In this document: positions 43,994-54,560 of the stretch, piece by piece
Numbering within the stretch: the stretch's first letter is position 1
Layout: every line of letters starts with the position of its first letter
DNA from: Symbiodinium natans
Taxonomy: Eukaryota; Sar; Dinophyceae; Suessiales; Symbiodiniaceae
Direction: 5' to 3'
Assembly (NCBI GenBank): GCA_905221605.1
Contig: CAJNDS010002402.1
Coordinates: 248,001 to 312,000, forward strand
DNA length: 64,000 nucleotides
Program-made: the position numbers and the translations under genes
The notes under the pieces: generated by a model
The model's database searches: none
Seen by the model: only the letters and a program-made list of their open reading frames with translations
Told to the model about the DNA's origin: nothing

Positions 43994-45184
43994 AATGAGA
44001 TCGAGCCACGGAATGCTAACACCATCCAACAGTCCCGAGACTCGATGTCTCAGTGGGAGGGAGGCAAAGGTTCGGTGCATGTTGTCAGAGTGTGTCTCTG
44101 AAGATGCACAGAGATCTGCACAGATCTGCACACAAAACTGCACAGAGCTGTAAAGAGTGCGCGTTGAGCGCCGGCACCCTGTCTTGCAAAGGTATGCCAA
44201 GGTGCCGGACGCTTCTGGAAAGCAGTCGAGCAAACATGCCAAGCGGATGCTGTTTTCATTTTCTTTAGTTTTGTTGTTCAGCTTTTTTTTTTTTTTCTCT
44301 CTCTCTCTCTCTCTCGCGCTCTCTCTCTCTCTCTCACGCTCTCTGTCTCTGCCTCCGTGCAAGTCAACCCCTTGCCAGGAGTGGAGAGGTCCTCTCGAGT
44401 CCATGAGCCAATCTCGCGCGGTTGCCACAAAGCCTCAGCCAGTCAGAGAAAAGCTGAGCACGTGCCCAACTTGTGCTGAACTTGTGCTGAACTTGTGCAC
44501 TGCGCCTGGACGGTCTTCTGGATCTTCTGAGCCTCCGCAGGCGACGTGACTCAGGAGCCCATGCACGGAGACGTGTTTGCTGAATTCGCGTCCTTGGCAG
44601 CTGCAGCTGCATTGGTGCTGCTCCTTTAAAGGTTGGGGGGGGTTTGCAGGCGCTTACTGCTGTAACATGATGTGATTAGATTTCACGGCACTTGCAGTCG
44701 CAAACGTTGCTACGCGTTTTCGTATCCCGAGACTGTCACTCTTTCAGCTTCGGGCCACTCACCGGAGAGCTCTCATATAGTCGACCAAGTGATGTGCCTC
44801 CGCCTGCTTCGAAGCATGCAGTACCATGCACACCAACGGGCCGCACATGCAACACTGAGGCCAACATCACACATGTCCACATGCGCACGCTTGCACTTCG
44901 GGATGGCATGACTTCATTGACTCCTAGTTTGCGATGATTCTCCCATGATACTTGTGCTTCCTCCGGCTCCTGTGTTCTGTCTCATGCCCCTGCTATTTTC
45001 CGACGTGCCGGCTGCATGACGTTCGCTGTATCGTTTTGCTTTCGCGACGGTGGCTGAGGCACCTGGCGCTGAGACGTCCGGTGGTCCACAGCCCAGCATT
45101 GCTGTGACAAGCGAGTGGTCAATGCGCCTGTCTGCTGAGGCACAGCTCCTGATCTCGGCGCCGGCGCAGCCCTTGCGGACTTGC
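43994..45184. other. Unassigned stretch before the tandem array
   Basis: Contains a poly-T/CT tract. At 45050-45184 a + frame (GAETSGGPQPSIAVTSEWSM) is open and may be the first diverged exon of the WxxF gene: GGCACCTGGCGCTGAGACGT here resembles GGCACCTGCGCCCGCTGGGA found before units 2 and 3. Confidence 0.45.
44283..44340 (+). repeat. Poly-T then (CT)n microsatellite
   Basis: Fourteen T followed by CT dinucleotides with CGCGCT interruptions. Confidence 0.9.
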
Positions 45185-47151
45185 AAGCGAATGCCGCCTG
45201 CCAAGCTGTCCCAGCGTTCCCGCAGGCGTAAAGAGGCAGCTGGCGTCTCGTCAGGATTCGCCCAGCCTGCAGCCCAGCGCGGGCCATTGCCTCAGAGCGA
45301 TCCTTCTGAAACCTCTGAAATTATGCTCCTACTGTGGGGGGTTGGAAGCTTTATGAAGCTTGAGAATGGCGCCCGCATCATTGAAACGGAAAGCTGGCCA
45401 ACGGGGTGCTGGAGGCCCTGGATCTGCACAGCCAGAGGGCAAAGACGGCCGGAACCTCAGTGGCTCGAGGTCACATGACATTGCCTAATGATCTAGCGCG
45501 GCCTGCTCCCGACTCGTGTATTGTTCCTGATTCCTCAGAATGGGCATCCTTCGACTTGCCGGCGTCCGATCCATCCGTGCCGAGTGTGGCTGCTGGTGCG
45601 CCTGAACTTGTGCGTGGGCCAAGTCTGTTGGGCGTGCCACACTGAGTACACTGAGTAGGTGCTGGGACAGCTGCCCCAAGCCAGACGGAAGAAGGAGGCC
45701 AGAGCCGAAGACAAATTCCTGGTGAGGGTTCTCTGTTCTTCTGTGTGGTCTGGTGATGTCTTTGTGTCAAGTCGTGTCGAGTTGTGTCAACCGGTGTCCC
45801 AGTGCCCTTGTCGAAATTTGCTCCAGAATGGGCATCCTTCGACTTCCCGGCGCAGCCGTCGCAGCCGTCGCAGCCGTCCTCGGCCTCTCGAGGCAGTTGC
45901 TTGGGCGCGGGAAAGCGGAATGCGGCTACACGGGTTGAGCTGCCGCTGTCCGACACAACATGGCGACATGATGCGACGTTGGTAACACAGGGTTCGCATG
46001 GGTTCACACGGCTCACAGATTGCGAGGCCCAGTGGCGAAGGCCAGCCCATCCCCACAGTGGGATGCTTTCGATGAGCTGGATGAGAGTCGGGGTGCAGCA
46101 GGCAGGGAGCAGGAGGGTCGGGTGAGGTGTGCGGACACTGCGTTGGCATAACTTGTTCGTATGGTGCTCTTGCTGACAGGCCAGGCGACTGCAGACAAGT
46201 GGGATGCCTTCATGGGTGCCATGGACGAGCCACAGGGCGAAGGCCTCCGTGGTATGCATGCCCAACGTTGCCCAACATTGCCCAACAGTGCCCGCTGACT
46301 TTGAAGGCCCCGGCCAAGGCCCCGGCCAAGGCCCCGGCCAAGGCCCCGGCCAAGGCCCCGGCCAAGGCCCCGGCCAAGGCCAACAAGCGGAGGCGGGGCA
46401 CGAAGGAGGACCTGGCCTCAGTGGCAACTTGCACCGCCGAACGTATCTACGGAGTTCAGAAGTTGCCTTTGCTCAGAATGGGCATCCTTCGACTTGCCAG
46501 CGCCTTCGCCGTCCTCACCTTCAGGCACCCCAGCCCACACAATACTACATCATGTGCATGGCGCATAGTGTTGCGCAACCTTGAGAGACATGAAGCCGGC
46601 GAGAAGATGGAGCCGTTTGAGGGTGAGTGTTGCCAGGCGATTGAACTCATATGGCTACAAATCCTAGAGCAGGGATGAGGCATCCATCAAATGTCGGGAA
46701 CCATGAGCCGTCGCAGCTTGTCAAGGAACCAACCCATGCTTCAAGGCATGAGGTACTCGTAGTTTATATTGCTGTTGAGCTGTTGTTATTGGTGAGTGTA
46801 TATCGGGTTCCTTATACGCATAAGTGAGTGTATGTACGGGGTGCAGGAAGTCAGACAGGGAAAAAGACGGATGTCGCCGTATCGTGCTGTCATCTACATC
46901 TCAGCGCTGCCGAGTTATGTTGAGCTTTTGGCGGCTTTGCGTGTTGTGGCACATTGTAGCGCGCAAGATATGTAAGATATCCACATGCAGGCGACAAAGC
47001 TTCTCCGGAGCCGTCAGGCGACATGTTCGCTGACTTCCCGGCACCAGAGCTGCAGTGCTTGACAATTCACACGGAATCCCACCTTCGACTCGTCCTTTAT
47101 TCGTGTTGAAGTGCGTCGGTGACAAGGCACCTGCGCCCGCTGGGACGTCTC
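45185..47151 (+). repeat. Tandem duplication unit 1 (1967 bp)
   Basis: First of three nearly identical head-to-tail units. It contains four phase-1 WxxF exons, a WDAFDELD stretch and six copies of a 12-nt minisatellite. Left edge is judged from the point where identity to unit 2 begins (GCGAATGCCGCC versus GCGAACGCCGCC). Confidence 0.9.
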
Positions 47152-50100
47152 GTGCGAACGCCGCCTGCCAAGCTGTCCCAGCGTTCCCGCAGGCGTAAAG
47201 AGGCAGCTGGCGTCTCGTCAGGATTCGCCCAGCCTGCAGCCCAGCGCGGGCCATTGCCTCAGAGCGATCCTTCTGAAACCTCTGAAATTATGCTCCTACT
47301 GTGGGGGGTTGGAAGCTTTATGAAGCTTGAGAATGGCGCCCGCATCATTGAAACGGAAAGCTGGCCAACGGGGTGCTGGAGGCCCTGGATCTGCACAGCC
47401 AGAGGGCAAAGACGGCCGGAACCTCAGTGGCTCGAGGTCACATGACATTGCCTAATGATCTAGCGCGGCCTGCTCCCGACTCGTGTATTGTTCCTGATTC
47501 CTCAGAATGGGCATCCTTCGACTTGCCGGCGTCCGATCCATCCGTGCCGAGTGTGGCTGCTGGTGCGCCTGAACTTGTGCGTGGGCCAAGTCTGTTGGGC
47601 GTGCCACACTGAGTACGCTGAGTAGGTGCTGGGACAGCTGCCCCAAGCCAGACGGAAGAAGGAGGCCAGAGCTGAAGACAAATTCCTGGTGAGGGTTCTC
47701 TGTTCTTCTGTGTGGTCTGGTGATGTCTTTGTGTCAAGTCGTGTCGAGTTGTGTCAACCGGTGTCCCAGTGCCCTTGTCGAAATTTGCTCCAGAATGGGC
47801 ATCCTTCGACTTCCCGGCGCAGCCGTCGCAGCCGTCGCAGCCGTCCTCGGCCTCTCGAGGCAGTTGCTTGGGCGCGGGAAAGCGGAATGCGGCTACACGG
47901 GTTGAGCTGCCGCTGTCCGACACAACATGGCGACATGATGCGACGTTGGTAACACAGGGTTCGCATGGGTTCACACGGCTCACAGATTGCGAGGCCCAGT
48001 GGCGAAGGCCAGCCCATCCCCACAGTGGGATGCTTTCGATGAGCTGGATGAGAGTCGGGGTGCAGCAGGCAGGGAGCAGGAGGGTCGGGTGAGGTGTGCG
48101 GACACTGCGTTGGCATAACTTGTTCGTATGGTGCTCTTGCTGACAGGCCAGGCGACTGCAGACAAGTGGGATGCTTTCATGGGTGCCATGGACGAGCCAC
48201 AGGGCGAAGGCCTCCGTGGTATGCATGCCCAACGTTGCCCAACATTGCCCAACAGTGCCCGCTGACTTTGAAGGCCCCGGCCAAGGCCCCGGCCAAGGCC
48301 CCGGCCAAGGCCCCGGCCAAGGCCCCGGCCAAGGCCCCGGCCAAGGCCCCGGCCAAGGCCCCGGCCAAGGCCCCGGCCAAGGCCCCGGCCAAGGCCAACA
48401 AGCGGAGGCGGGGCACGAAGGAGGACCTGGCCTCAGTGGCAACTTGCACCGCCGAACGTATCTACGGAGTTCAGAAGTTGCCTTTGCTCAGAATGGGCAT
48501 CCTTCGACTTGCCAGCGCCCTCGCCGTCCTCACCTTCAGGCACCCCAGCCCACACAATACTACATCATGTGCATGACGCATAGTGTTGCGCAACCTTGAG
48601 AGACATGAAGCCGGCGAGAAGATGGAGCCGTTTGAGGGTGAGTGTTGCCAGGCGATTGAACTCATATGGCTACAAATCCTAGAGCAGGGATGGGGCATCC
48701 ATCAAATGTCGGGAACCATGAGCCGTCGCAGCTTGTCAAGGAACCAACCCATGCTTCAAGGCATGAGGTACTCGTAGTTTATATTGCTGTTGGGCTGTTG
48801 TTATTGGTGAGTGTATATCGGGTTCCTTATACGCATAAGTGAGTGTATGTACGGGGTGCAGGAAGTCAGACAGGGAAAAAGACGGAGGTCGCCGTATCGT
48901 GCTGTCATCTACATCTCAGCGCTGCCGAGTTATGTTGAGCTTTTGGCGGCTTTGCGTGTTGTGGCACATTGTGGCGCGCAAGATATGTAAGATATCCACA
49001 TGCAGGCGACAAAGCTTCTCTGGAGCCGTCAGGCGACATGTTCGCTGACTTCCCGGCACCAGAGCTGCAGTGCTTGACAATTCACACGGAATCCCACCTT
49101 CGACTCGTCCTTTATTCGTGTTGAAGTGCGTCGGTGACAAGGCACCTGCGCCCGCTGGGACGTCTCGTGCGAAAGCCGCCTGCCAAGCTGTCCCAGCGTT
49201 CCCGCAGGCGTAAAGAGGCAGCTGGCGTCTCGTCAGGATTCGCCCAGCCTGCAGCCCAGCGCGGGCCATTGCCTCAGAGCGATCCTTCTGAAACCTCTGA
49301 AATTATGCTCCTACTGTGGGGGGTTGGAAGCTTTATGAAGCTTGAGAATGGCGCCCGCATCATTGAAACGGAAAGCTGGCCAACGGGGTGCTGGAGGCCC
49401 TGGATCTGCACAGCCAGAGGGCAAAGACGGCCGGAACCTCAGTGGCTCGAGGTCACATGACATTGCCTAATGATCTAGCGCGGCCTGCTCCCGACTCGTG
49501 TATTGTTCCTGATTCCTCAGAATGGGCATCCTTCGACTTGCCGGCGTCCGATCCATCCGTGCCGAGTGTGGCTGCTGGTGCGCCTGAACTTGTGCGTGGG
49601 CCAAGTCTGTTGGGCGTGCCACACTGAGTACACTGAGTAGGTGCTGGGACAGCTGCCCCAAGCCAGACGGAAGAAGGAGGCCAGAGCTGAAGACAAATTC
49701 CTGGTGAGGGTTCTCTGTTCTTCTGTGTGGTCTGGTGATGTCTTTGTGTCAAGTCGTGTCGAGTTGTGTCAACCGGTGTCCCAGTGCCCTTTTCGAAATT
49801 TGCTCCAGAATGGGCATCCTTCGACTTCCCGGCGCAGCCGTCGCAGCCGTCGCAGCCGTCCTCGGCCTCTCGAGGCAGTTGCTTGGGCGCGGGAAAGCGG
49901 AATGCGGCTACACGGGTTGAGCTGCCGCTGTCCGACACAACATGGCGACATGATGCGACGTTGGTAACACAGGGTTCGCATGGGTTCACACGGCTCACAG
50001 ATTGCGAGGCCCAGTGGCGAAGGCCAGCCCATCCCCACAGTGGGATGCTTTCGATGAGCTGGATGAGAGTCGGGGTGCAGCAGGCAGGGAGCAGGAGGGT

Positions 50101-50582
50101 CGGGTGAGGTGTGCGGACACTGCGTTGGCATAACTTGTTCGTATGGTGCTCTTGCTGACAGGCCAGGCGACTGCAGACAAGTGGGATGCCTTCATGGGTG
50201 CCATGGACGAGCCACAAGGCGAAGGCCTCCGTGGTATGCATGCCCAACGTTGCCCAACATTGCCCAACAGTGCCCGTTGACTTTGAAGGCCCCGGCCAAG
50301 GCCCCGGCGGCCAAGGCCCCGGCCAAGGCCAACAAGCGGAGGCGGGGCACGAAGGAGGACCTGGCCTCAGTGGCAACTTGCACCGCCGAACGTATCTACG
50401 GAGTTCAGAAGTTGCCTTTGCTCAGAATGGGCATCCTTCGACTTGCCAGCGCCCTCGCCGTCCTCACCTTCAGGCACCCCAGCCCGCACAATATTTAGCT
50501 TTTTTTATCGACATGTACTCACAAGCTCTCGCAGATTGGGCCTCGTTTGATCTTCCGGCCCAGCCTGCGTCGTCATCACGAG
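45539..50582 (+). CDS. Multi-exon WxxF-motif protein (WASFD / WDAF exon array)
   Basis: Very short exons, each starting after an AG with two bases completing Glu or Asp, encode EWASFD or DKWDAF peptides. Unit 1: 45539-45595 (EWASFDLPASDPSVPSVAA), 45827-45892 (EWASFDFPAQPSQPSQPSS), 46195-46251 (DKWDAFMGAMDEPQGEGLR), 46477-46524 (EWASFDLPAPSPSSPS). Unit 2: 47506-47562, 47794-47859, 48162-48218, 48492-48539. Unit 3: 49521-49577, 49809-49874, 50177-50233, 50426-50473. A final diverged one is 50535-50582 (DWASFDLPAQPASSSR). All thirteen end with a single G before a GT or GC donor, so all are symmetric phase 1-1 and can be repeated or skipped without breaking frame. A further stretch at 46062-46100 reads QWDAFDELDESRG. 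WxxF followed by acid is a known ligand motif for the AP-2 alpha ear in endocytic adaptors; that role here is inference. Gene start, end and other exons are not resolved. Confidence 0.68.
46306..46382 (+). repeat. 12-nt minisatellite GGCCCCGGCCAA, unit 1 (6 copies)
   Basis: Six perfect copies. In the phase-1 frame that fits neighbouring exons it encodes GPGQ repeats; the alternative frame gives APAK repeats running into ANKRRRGTKEDLASVA. Which frame is used is undecided. Confidence 0.85.
47152..49166 (+). repeat. Tandem duplication unit 2 (2015 bp)
   Basis: Head-to-tail copy of unit 1; the 48-bp length difference is explained by four extra 12-nt minisatellite copies. Only scattered substitutions separate the two, so the duplication is recent or homogenised. 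Confidence 0.92.
48273..48396 (+). repeat. 12-nt minisatellite GGCCCCGGCCAA, unit 2 (10 copies)
   Basis: Ten perfect copies at the position equivalent to the six in unit 1. Confidence 0.88.
49167..50495 (+). repeat. Tandem duplication unit 3 (partial, ~1330 bp)
   Basis: Same order as units 1 and 2 but identity stops near 50495, just after the third WASFD exon, where the sequence changes to AATATTTAGC. The final WASFD exon follows in unique sequence. Confidence 0.9.
50288..50330 (+). repeat. 12-nt minisatellite, unit 3 (about 3 copies)
   Basis: Three copies, one carrying an extra CGG triplet, at the equivalent position. Confidence 0.85.
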
Positions 50583-50690
50583 GCAGACATAGGGCCACAA
50601 CATTATTTCTCGATGCATGGGCTAGGGCTTGTCATGCGAGTCTGGCAGCTTGGAGAGCATAGAGTATAGCACAATAGCAGCAACTGGACC

Positions 50691-51135
50691 TGTTGGTTCT
50701 GATCTGCAATCCTCAGGTGCGCCACCATCGAAGCCACCGGACGCAGCCGCAGAGGCGCCTGAGCCAACAACAGCAGCATCTAGAACAGCAGCAACGGCTG
50801 AGCCGCCACCACCACCACCACCACCACCACCACCACCACCACCACCACCACCACCACCACCACCACCACCACCACCACCACCACCAGAGCCACCACTAAC
50901 GGAGCCACCACCACCACCACCACCCCCACCACCCCCACCCCCACCACCACCACCACCACCACCACCACCACCACCACCACCACCACCACCACCACCACCA
51001 CCACCACCACCACCACCACCACCACCACCACCACCACCACCACCACCATACCACCACCACCAGCACAACGACAGCAACAAGAACAACAACAGCAACAGCA
51101 GCAATAACAACAACCACAAGAAGAAGAATAATTAA
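50691..51135 (+). CDS. Possible Pro-rich exon running into a CCA repeat
   Basis: After CCTCAG at 50711-50716 the + frame reads GAPPSKPPDAAAEAPEPTTA, then ~75 prolines broken by EPPLTE, and ends in His/Asn/Lys-rich sequence with a stop near 51135. The first part has normal codon variety and phase 1, matching the WxxF exons, so it may be the next exon of that gene. The poly-Pro part is CCA microsatellite and may be untranslated or intronic. Confidence 0.35.
50804..51062 (+). repeat. (CCA)n microsatellite, ~260 nt
   Basis: About 80 CCA triplets interrupted by one GAGCCACCACTAACGGAG segment and a few CCC variants. Confidence 0.95.
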
Positions 51136-51218
51136 TGAGAAATAAAATCAGAATAATAATCATAATTTCAAGAAGATGAAGACGAAGCAGAAGAAGAATA
51201 ATTATCGAAGAAGCAGCA

Positions 51219-51311
51219 GAGGAGGAGGAGGAGGAGGAGGAGGAGGCGGCGGCGGAGGCGGAGGCAGAGGCGGAGGCGGAGGCGGAGGCGGAGGCGGAGG
51301 CGGAGGCGGAG
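51219..51311 (+). repeat. (GGA)n then (GGCGGA)n microsatellite
   Basis: Eight to nine GGA triplets followed by GGC/GGA alternation. An AGAAGA-rich, purine-biased stretch (51110-51215) leads into it. Confidence 0.9.
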
Positions 51312-51799
51312 GAGAATTCGAAGAAGAAGATGAACACGAAGCAGAAGGAACATAGTACGAAGAACAACGACGACACGAGGACGCCCTGCAACCGCGCGCG
51401 GGGAGCACTGAGTGTTGGACAGTGTTGGCTTGTTGCTGCTTTTTGGTACAGCATTTTGCGTGGCCTGCGTGATACAAGAGCAGTTTTTCTTGAAAGCAGC
51501 GTTTGACATTGTACTGGAGTCGCTTGTTTCCGTAGTGTCCGTGTGTCATTGCTTTTTACACAAGGCAAGATTCTCTTGGAAAGTTCGCTGAACGAGAATT
51601 TGCATGATAGCAGTTTTGACGTTGTGGCGGAGCCGAAAGGCGCATTAAGTTGTTGTGGATGTCCCTTGGGAGTGTTAAGGTAACATACATAGTCACATAG
51701 TACTTCCTTGGTTGTTTTAGGTTTCGGTGGGTTTGAGGACGTGCCTTTCAAGGGCATTGGTTGGTGCTCCGGTCGATGGACGTTTTGCTGTATGCTTGC

Positions 51800-52170
51800 A
51801 TATCGATCGTTCCTAATGTTCGTGCACTGACAGCATGGACGGTATCATCGTGCGTGCGTGCTCCGGCCAATGGACCAATGGATGCACTGGTAGCATGCAT
51901 GTGACCATTGTGCGGGCATGGATGCTCGGTGGATGGATGACTGGCGACATGGATGTCGCTGGCATGGGTGCTCTGGCTCATGGATGCACTGGTATCGTGG
52001 ACGTTAGCAGCGAATCGCGCGGGCATGATGCTCTGGCCAATGCATGCACTTGGAACGTGAACGTTGTCATCGTGCCGGTAGCATGCGTGATATCATTGTG
52101 GCATGCGTGCTGTAGGTGTTTTGGCCGTCGCACGGATGTAATGATCGTGAGGGCAGGAATGCTCTAGCCA
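51800..52170 (+). repeat. Degenerate minisatellite, period about 60-70 nt
   Basis: Diverged copies share the order GATGCTCTGGCC(A)ATG, then ATGCACTGGTAGC, then ATCGTGCG-x-GCATG. Five to six copies are discernible; substitutions are many, so it is old. Confidence 0.6.
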
Positions 52171-52199
52171 ATTCACATGCTCTGTAAACACCGATGTGG

Positions 52200-52293
52200 G
52201 TAGTCCTCTAGACTAGGGTCCCTTTTTGGGATCCTTTTTCAAGGGTGCCGCCTTATGATGGGGACCCAAAAAGGGACCCTAATTTTGGACTAC
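52200..52293. repeat. Long inverted repeat (hairpin)
   Basis: TAGGGTCCCTTTTTGGG (52214-52230) and its exact reverse complement CCCAAAAAGGGACCCTA (52265-52281) flank a 34-nt loop; GTAGTCC (52200-52206) and GGACTAC (52287-52293) extend the stem outside a small internal loop. It sits at the edge of a TAC/ACT microsatellite. It could be a small foldback element or cruciform-forming site. Confidence 0.85.
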
Positions 52294-52495
52294 GACTACG
52301 ACTACGATTACGACTACGACTACGACTTCTTCTAGTACTACTACCACTACTACCACTTCTTCCACTACTACCACTACTACCACTACTACCACAACTACCA
52401 CTACTACCACTACTACCACTATTATCACTGCTACCACTACTACCACTACCATTACTACCACTACCACCACTAGTACAGCTACGGCTAGTAGCACT
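52290..52495 (+). repeat. (TAC/ACT)n triplet microsatellite
   Basis: GACTAC hexamers change into ACTACCACT-type triplets with TTCTTCC interruptions over about 200 nt. Confidence 0.9.
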
Positions 52496-52752
52496 ACGAT
52501 GATTTTGTATATTTTTGCTACCACTACCATCGCATCTCTATCCTTTTCTTTATAGCAATCTCTGCTACCACTTCTCCAAAATCACATGCGACCTCAATCG
52601 TGGCTTCAAGCAAGACACTTGCTGTTGCTGCTGATTCTGCTGCTGCTGCTGCTGCTGCTACGATGCACTGGTTGCAATAGGGCAAGAGCAGCCAAAGCGA
52701 GCGGCCATGAATCATGCAGCATCACGAAAACTTTCCATATGGCCCGTTCCAG
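52496..52752. other. Unassigned, ends with a CTG/GCT triplet run
   Basis: Contains a (TGC)n run at 52619-52660 and no supported coding sequence. Confidence 0.45.
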
Positions 52753-53576
52753 GTGATGGATGTCTTCAGCAACTTCACATCGGCGCCTTCTGATCTGACG
52801 GAGGTACTCGTGTCTTTTTCGGTGCTCCTCGAGCCAGTGAGAGAGCCTCTGCTTCGCTGAACACAGGATGGTGGCCCAATGGGTGGCGACTCTTCAAGGC
52901 CGAGAGCGAAGAATTGCGATTGCACTGCGCAGAACTGCGAGCAAAACTGTTCTTCAAAGTCTTCTGTGAAGCCCAGGCCCGCGACGCACAGCCTGGCTCA
53001 CAGCGCATGACGGTGGCAATGAGAGCTCAGTGAGTTGCACCTCGTTTGCGCATTGGTGAAGGCATCGGCAAAGATTTCGGTGCAAGAGAGGACGGCGTGC
53101 CTCATGTTGATTGATAGTTGCAAGGTTTCCATTGTCATGAAAATCCCACCAGGACCTGGGTGCAAGGGAAGAGACAGAGGTCAGCACGAGAGTGGATGAG
53201 CGGCGGACACCAAAGTCAACCGTTGTGTTTCAGAGGCCGACAGGCTGGTGCGCAGCCTTTGTGGCCTGGGCCGTTTTGAAGAGGCCTTGCGCTGCAAGGC
53301 AGGTGGCGGTCTTGGAGAGGAGCTAGAGGGTTTTCACGTGTCAATGAGCGAGTCAGACAGTCACGGCAAGACGAAACCCTTCTCGAGAACCTGCAGCTTG
53401 CAGCTTGCATTTGCAAGGCGAACGGAGATGTTCTCAGACGCCTGCAGCATGCAGAGGACAAGAAGAAGGCGTGTCGGGCCTGTGCATGGCTCTCCTTTGC
53501 AATGTCCGATGCTGTCAAGGAAGCGGTAGCCAAAGATGATTTTGAGGGAGCCATCCAGATTCGCAATGAGATCAAG
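52753..53576 (+). CDS. UVR-motif protein (partial gene)
   Basis: Phase-0 exons: 52753-52803 (VMDVFSNFTSAPSDLTE), 52899-53012 (AESEELRLHCAELRAKLFFK...), 53236-53298 (ADRLVRSLCGLGRFEEALRC plus K) and 53361-53576, a 72-codon exon ending AVKEAVAKDDFEGAIQIRNE-IK. The last segment matches the UVR motif (A-x-x-x-D-F-E-x-A-x-x-x-R-x-E-I), a helical hairpin first known from UvrB/UvrC and common in chloroplast proteins such as Executer and Clp adaptors, where it mediates protein contacts. The third intron is either 53299-53360 (GC donor, 62 nt) or, if the exon runs on to 53337, only 23 nt. Start and end are not found. A plastid role would be inference. Confidence 0.62.
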
Positions 53577-54560
53577 GTGGGGCACAGGGAGATCGGAGAT
53601 CTCAGAGTTTCGAGCTCTTCGAGTAGCTCTTCGAGTAGCTCTTCGAGTAGCTTCGACGAATCTTTGGACCAGACTGTGGACTCAGGAGTTGAGCAATGCG
53701 CTGGAAGCTGAAGATGTCGTTGAGGCTCCTCATGTCATCGTCGTGCAGTCGTGCAGCTGTGATTGGTGCTTTCCTGTGAACCTGCACTGTGCAGCTGTTT
53801 TTGAGCCAAAGCAGACTAAACGCAGAGCACAAGCACTGCTCAATCACTGCACGGGCACCACCGAACAAGCACCGCAAGAGCCAGCAACTTCTTAGACTCC
53901 TTCCAATCACACGGCATCTGCGCTCACAGCGGCATCTCCCTTTGGGGCTGCACGGCGAAACGGGTGAGCTTACCTTGCAAGGCCAAGGCCAGCGGGAGTT
54001 TGAGGGAGTTGCTGGGGAAGCTGAGCAGTGACTGCAGCTCCTGCATCAGACCGGGAAATGTCCAGATCACGTGCGGCTGGTGACCTGGAGGATGCCTTTT
54101 TGGGTTGGGGGCTAGCGTGTTTTTCCATAGATGTTCCTTGAAGCGTCCATCGTTGCTTGAAGGAAGAGGAGGTGCTGGAGAAGACGGGACGGCGGCCTGG
54201 GATCTCGGCCTTGCCCGGTCGGTGCTTGTCCGCGAACTTGTGTGTGCACGTGTGTGCGTGTGTGATTTGTTTTTGGTGTGTGTGTGTGTGTGCGCATGTT
54301 GTTTGTATCTCGTTGCCATCATTCCGCATGTGTCCCTGAGGCAAAGCCTGCAGGAAGTTGTCAACACTCGCCTGCTGAACAGGCGTCTCGAAACTGACCT
54401 GTCAGTCAATCAGAAAGTTTGTTCAGAAGGCGCAGCGAAAGGCAACAGGCTCCCGATCATGTCCTTAGGTCCTTAGGGGCCCACCCAGCATGATCCGTGT
54501 CACTTCACTCCTTTGGGCTGTCGAGATTGGTGCAGGCGCAATAACTTGAATGCGGCGAAC
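53577..54560. other. Unassigned stretch
   Basis: Probably the 3' part of the UVR gene and an intergenic region. CGAGTAGCTCTT repeats three times at 53610-53655. Long frames 53924-54409 (-) and 54105-54476 (+) run through the GT-rich tract and have no motif. Confidence 0.4.
54242..54293 (+). repeat. (GT)n-rich tract
   Basis: TGTGTGCACGTGTGTGCGTG, then a TTTGTTTTTGG break and nine GT dinucleotides. Confidence 0.85.

Noticed and set aside
45471-50376. Long minus-strand frames of 307-334 codons in each tandem unit
   Set aside because: They shadow the + strand exons and the 12-nt repeat (PGPWPGPW...). The + strand has consistent splice sites and recurring motifs, so it is preferred.
50622-51119. 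Long minus-strand Gly-rich and Val-rich open frames across the CCA repeat
   Set aside because: They are translations of the CCA/TGG microsatellite in other frames; no independent coding signal.
53924-54476. Opposed long frames across the GT tract
   Set aside because: They are open because the TG/CA repeat lacks stops; no motif on either strand.
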